Part shown: positions 59,601 through 64,000 of the stretch, in pieces
How positions within the stretch are numbered: position 1 is the first letter of the stretch
How the letters are laid out: every line of letters begins with the position of its first letter
Assembly: GCA_025667525.1 (NCBI GenBank)
Contig: CM046882.1
Location: forward strand, 19,294,488 to 19,358,487
From: Glebionis coronaria
Taxonomy: Eukaryota > Streptophyta > Magnoliopsida > Asterales > Asteraceae
Reading direction: 5' to 3'
Length of the DNA stretch: 64,000 nucleotides
Translations under genes and position numbers: made by a program
Notes under the pieces: model-generated
The model's database searches: none
What the model was told of the DNA's origin: nothing
What the model saw: the letters and a program-made list of their open reading frames with translations, nothing else

Positions 59601-59908
59601 ATGTAAGTTTAGGAACACCACGAACAAGTTCGTTTTTCGCCAAATGATTAATAGCGTCAAAGTTAAGATGAGATAACCGTCGATGCCATAACCATGACTT
59701 AGTCTTTGATGCTTTGGAGAGAAGAAATACGGGAGAAGCGGACATCATATCTTGTAGAGACAAAGTGTACAAATTATTCCCTCGAGTACCTTTCAATAAA
59801 TCAACCCCTTCCAAATTACGAATGAAGCAGGTATGCTCTCGAAAAGCAACTTCTAGGTTTGCATCACAAAATTGTCCCATAGAAAATAAGTTATGACCGA
59901 GACCTTCC
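56686..59908 (-). pseudogene. Copia-A pol (integrase, RT, RNase H), nonsense-broken
   Basis: All segments are in one phase with no frameshift from 59908 to the stop at 56686. In order: EGLGHNLFS; HHCC site (LWHRRLSHLNF, CSTCTMGKS); integrase D, D, E (HMDLCGP, RTDNGTEFVN, QQNGVVERRNRTL); RT with [14 protein letters not shown] and YVDD ([11 protein letters not shown]); RNase H ([27 protein letters not shown]); and an end reading [25 protein letters not shown]. In-frame stops interrupt it after EFVN, after TQSQL (two consecutive TAA), after PTLFI and after DRARM. Gag and protease lie beyond the nested Copia-B. Confidence 0.85.
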
Positions 59909-60428
59909 TGTTGATCCCAAACTTAGATCGATTTAGCTTTATGTATACGAGATTAGATCAAGTAATACACTTAGAGAAACCTTTGTATATGTTTATAATA
60001 ATCTAAGTGTTATGCGGAATTAACACTTAAACAAGAACACACAAGATATAAACAAACTTTCACTTTGATTAATGATATCAAACTTGCTTACAATGAAAGT
60101 AGTTTATGTATGAAAACTTATATATCAAACATTAACCTAAAGGTCTTCTTTTATAGACATAAGAAGCATTGTACAATAATCTACGTATCAGGCTATTTTA
60201 GGTAAAGATAAATATAGAAAATACATTGTTGTTCTTATCTTTACTAGAAGTAATCTAGAATACAATAAACACGTAGAGTATATCTTTCCATCAGTGCTTG
60301 TCTTCAATGTATCAACGCTTGACTTTATCTTGTCAACGCTTGAGCTGTCAGCGTTTGTTTTGCTCCTGTCAACGCTTGTTTTACTCTTGTCAGCGTTCAA
60401 GTAGATTGGCTATAATTTATTCCCAACA
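59909..60428 (-). mobile_element. 3' LTR of Copia-B (nested)
   Basis: 520 bp, minus strand TGTTGGGAATAAATT...GGGATCAACA. It interrupts the Copia-A pol frame at 59908. The polypurine tract TTTAGGGGAGGAT lies directly inside at 60429-60441. CTTCC at 59904-59908 should recur at the far end, outside the window. The LTR holds several copies of TGTCAACGCTTG-type motifs at about 60290-60400. A TATA-like CTATAAAAGAAGACC lies at about 60142-60156. Confidence 0.85.
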
Positions 60429-60480
60429 ATCCTCCCCTAAACTTGATATCCACTCTTATGATCAAGTTTCTGAATAAACA

Positions 60481-63400
60481 TTAAAGACTAGGAGGAATCT
60501 TACAAACCTTCTCATATTGGTAATAAATAAATTTGATCAAGTCTTTTGCCACATCACTTGAATAATCGATTTCCAGCTGAGTGTTCTTCATCTTTTCCAA
60601 GATATCATTAGAAATGAAATACTGACCATCCACAAGTAGATACTCAACAAACTTTGTAGAACTCAAATAATAAACACCAGCAGCTGAATACAATCTCCAT
60701 TGAAGACCACTGAGGTCATCTTCAAGATCCTTCCAAACAGTAGGATCCTCATCTTTTGGTCCACACATTATCTTGAATGTGGACCACAGTTTTATTCCAT
60801 TAGCTGAAGTTGGTGCTTCAGCCTCATACTTGGCCTCTAATAACCTCCATAGGTCTACCAAGTCTTCTCTTTCAAAACTTGCAAACAAAGATATAAGAGT
60901 GGTAAAAGTGTGAACCTCTTTGCCATACCTACCAATCTTCCAAAATCCACATTCATCTTCTTCATAGCTCTCAATTGGATTTCTGGAATCTAGTGGTAAC
61001 ACTTGTACCATATCTGAAGCTTCTAACGGTGAGATCTTGAGGCTCTTTCTTATGACAACTTCACTTGGATATAATGGATCCATATCTTTGGGAAACTCAA
61101 GAGGAACTCCCTTTTTCACTGGTCTGGGAACAAACATTGCCTTCTTGAGCTCCATTTCCTCTGCAAGTTCTTCCTTTCTTTCATCAGAAAGAAGTCTGAG
61201 AGTGTTTGCTTCCTGCACTCTAACCTAGATGGGATAAGCTTTGCATTACAACTCATCAAATGTCAATGCCCTCAATTTCTGATAAGTCCATCCTACTCCA
61301 TGAAATCTAAGCAACATGTAGTATAACTCCCTTCTATCCCTTTTCAACTCTGAGAGAATATTGCTTGCCTTGTGTTTCAAAATAACCTGGCAATCTTTTT
61401 GTACTCTGAGGAGAATCTCCAAACCCCATATCTGATCTGAAATGGTCAAGTGTGGATTCTCCATACATCTTTCTTCCCAAGCATGATACATTTTAACCAC
61501 CTCTGGCATATCAAAGTCAACCTGCAATTTCAACTCTCTCAATTTCTCCTTGGCCAACTCATCTCCATACTCAAGTCTTTCTGGCTGTTCTATGATCATA
61601 ACACTTGAGTCTGAGCTAGCTTCATCACTTCCTTCTTTCTCTTCTGAAGTCACAACAAATGGTGACTCTTTCACCTCCTTTTTATCTTGTTCCATGATTT
61701 GTGCAGCCAACCTTCTATCAAACTCAATTTGAGCTGCATTCTTTGAAACAACCTCTTCTACCATAATACCCTTACCCTTATCTAATGGATCAGTTGTTGG
61801 TAAGGTAGATGGTGATACCTGTGAAGAAACCTCCTTGATGATGGATGATGACTGGGATACATCACCCTCATGTGCAGGTCTGTCAACGCCCAATTTTGTT
61901 GTGTCAGTGCCCAAAATACTCATGTCAGCGTTCAACTTCTCCTTGTCAACGCCCAAAGTTCCTGCCTTAGCGCCTTTTGCAATTTCTTCCAACATGGCTG
62001 TAAATGATAAATTTAAGTTGGTAGGAGAGACTAAGGACGTATCAAAACCTGTCTGTTTCTTCAAACTTGTAAGGGCCTCAGCAACATCCAAAGATTGACC
62101 ATCATGGCTGCCCTTGTCACTCACATTTATTGGATCTTCCTCCCCTTTGGAAGATTCCTCCATCCCTCTCCTTGCACTAGCAGTTTCCAAAATAACAATC
62201 CTCTCCCTCAATTGCTTGAGTTCAAGGCCTTGTGTGTTGACAACTTGTACCAAGTCTGCATTTTGCTTTTGCAAGCTCATGCAGACTGCCGTCAATTCAA
62301 GTAGGGTCATTGGTTCCAATCTGCCCTCTTCTAAAATGGGTATTTGACCTCCCAAGTCAGATTCATTGGGCATGGATGAGGACTTAATGATGGTGGGACT
62401 GCCTTGGCCAGCATCTAAGCTAGAACCAATAGTCCCAGCCTCATCCATAGCACCAACCACACTTGTGGTGGTGGTTCTCTCTGCTACATGGCTAGGACCA
62501 CCAGAGGAGAACACTCCAGTAGTCCTTTGGCGTTTAATCAACCTATATTCAGGGGGTGTAGAAGATGATGTGGATTGGGTGGATGTGGGTTGGTTAAGGG
62601 GTGTTTGGGGTTGTGAAGGTTGTGTGTCAACGTTGGAAATAGGCACATCAACGCCAACATTTAACGTGTCAGCGTCGAAGGGTTCTTGGTCAATTTGCAT
62701 ATGTTCAGGTAAAGGTAATGGTTCAGGTATGGGGTCAATTTGGGGTTGGGGGTCTGGTTGGGGTTGAGCTGCTGCAATGACAGCAAGCATAGCTTGGGTT
62801 AAAGGTAGGTCACGATGGGGGGGTGAGTTCATCTTCATAAAAATTGCTTTCTTTTGCACAGGGATCTCATAAAAATCATTATGATCCCTTGTGCAGTATC
62901 CTTGAACATCAAAAACCATTTGTAAAAATCGGGGATAAGCTAAAGTCATTTTGTTCCCCTTATTTTTACACATTCCCTCAAAAATCATTTTAGAATAATT
63001 AAATTTTTGCCCAGTTGCAATGCACACAATAGCACTGGCAATAGATCTATTGATCTCATTGTGTGCAGTACATTTGGGACTCAAACATTGTAGGAGGACA
63101 TGTATGAGGTACTTCCAGGCTGGGGGAAACTCCTGTTTATGATATTTATTTAAAGTTCCTTCATCAGGAAAAGGATAACCCAAAGCCCTTAGTCCTTGTT
63201 CTATTTCACTAATGGGAAGGGTGGTTATACCATCAGCATCATCAAGATGCAAGGCTTGGCGTACCAAAGCCTCAGTAACCACCCAAGGTCTCCCATGAAC
63301 AATAGAAGTTAATGTAGTCACTCTATTAACTGTTGAAGAACTGACATTGTTCCAAAACTGTTTAATATGTGTGACAAGAATGAGTGGTACATGAGAAAGA

Positions 63401-63546
63401 GCATACCTAAAAGGAGATGCGTTCAAATACGCCACCATTTGTGTGTATTTAGGAAACAGAGTATCATCAGCTTCAAGATACGCGATCATGTTGTGTTGAC
63501 TTCTGAACCCCAATTCCAATTCTGATGGTTTAAACTTTGGTGCCAT
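60481..63546 (-). CDS. Copia-B extra 3' ORF (two in-frame stops)
   Basis: From ATG 63546 a 766-codon frame runs to TAA at 61246, continues in the same phase past a second stop (TAG), and stays open to 60481. Residues about 1-240 form a conserved all-alpha-looking region (MVAYLNASPFRYAL, VTEALVRQALHLDDADG, PAWKYLIHVLLQCLSPKCTA, ASAIVCIATGQKFNYSKMIF) known to me from Asteraceae Copia elements. The middle is proline/glutamine- and serine/threonine-rich with a short coiled-coil-like stretch (QKQNADLVQVVNTQGLELKQ). The end (GLQWRLYSAAGVYYLSSTKF ... VAKDLIKFIYYQYEKV) also matches the C-terminus of such ORFs. It sits between pol and the 3' LTR, as in Sirevirus-like elements. Function is unknown. The stops suggest a decayed or readthrough ORF. 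Confidence 0.7.
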
Positions 63547-64000
63547 TGTTGAAAGCTGTTAAAAATGAGTGATGAAGATGAAGTTGATAAGAGAAAATTG
63601 TGTTAGACAAGAATTATAGGTATCCTGTTTAAAAATAGGAGCCAAATTTATAGGAGAAGAAAATGCATGTGATTGGCCCAAAAAGAGGCAAGTATTTTCA
63701 AAATACAATCATGAAAATATTAAAAAAGAAGAATTTTATCTCATGCATTAAATGAAGGTTATCAGCTCCCAAAATTACGGCCTAAAAATATGTCAAAAAG
63801 TAACAACTGGGTAGGACCCATAGAGTGTCAACGGTCAAAAATAACCTATCAACGCCCAACGGCTATATTCTTGTCAACGTTTGCCTATAGCCATGTCAGC
63901 GTCTAAATTGGTCACAACAACGCTTGGAAAAATACTTGTCAGCGTCCAAAAATAAAAATGTTTAAAAATGAAAAATGACCTTAACAAAGTAATCTATCCT
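63547..64000 (-). mobile_element. Copia-B interior upstream of the extra ORF
   Basis: Non-coding. Six or so copies of the motif TGTCAACG/TGTCAGCG occur at 63827-63950. The pol gene of Copia-B should lie beyond the window end. Confidence 0.55.

Overview
This is a nuclear segment of a higher-plant (eudicot) genome. It is AT-rich, with single-exon plant genes scattered among LTR retrotransposons, Helitrons, MITEs and SINE-like insertions. The style of the Copia elements, including an extra 3' ORF of the kind common in Asteraceae genomes, makes a composite-family plant the best guess. That is inference from memory, not a search.

Host genes. The recognisable host genes are a same-strand (minus) cluster of SRO genes (SIMILAR TO RCD-ONE; PARP-like plus RST domains). 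SRO-I (4251-5237) and SRO-II (8221-9189) are open. SRO-III (19909-20850) carries two nearly compensating indels and is probably a pseudogene. A fourth copy survives only as 3' flank (about 53140-53513), cut by a Copia element. The flanks are also duplicated: about 1140-4266 matches, in the same order, a block now spread over about 21980-53513 because large elements have landed in it. The flanks also hold a kinase fragment and a degraded unidentified ORF.

Region by region. 1-5.3 kb: degraded sequence, SINE-like insertion, SRO-I. 5.3-9.3 kb: two MITEs and SRO-II. 9.9-11.1 kb: a non-autonomous Helitron full of a minisatellite, next to a Tourist-like MITE. 11.6-13.3 kb: the 3' end of a rep/helicase Helitron. 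13.7-18.5 kb: an LTR-like stretch and a broken Copia element. 19.1-20.9 kb: Stowaway MITE and SRO-III. 21.8-28.4 kb: a tandem duplication, one copy split by a 4986-bp non-coding LTR element (LARD) that contains about 40 tandem short palindromes. 29.3-49.6 kb: a tandem array of a second non-coding LTR element in the order LTR-I-LTR-I-LTR-I-LTR (20.3 kb). 49.6-53.5 kb: flank of SRO-IV with a SINE and a reverse-transcriptase pseudogene. 53.5-64 kb: two nested minus-strand Copia (Sirevirus-like) elements; the inner one runs off the window.

The two most unusual structures are the LARD palindrome array, whose outer units change both stem arms together, and the tandem LTR array, whose inner LTRs are hybrids of the two outer ones, as unequal crossing-over predicts.
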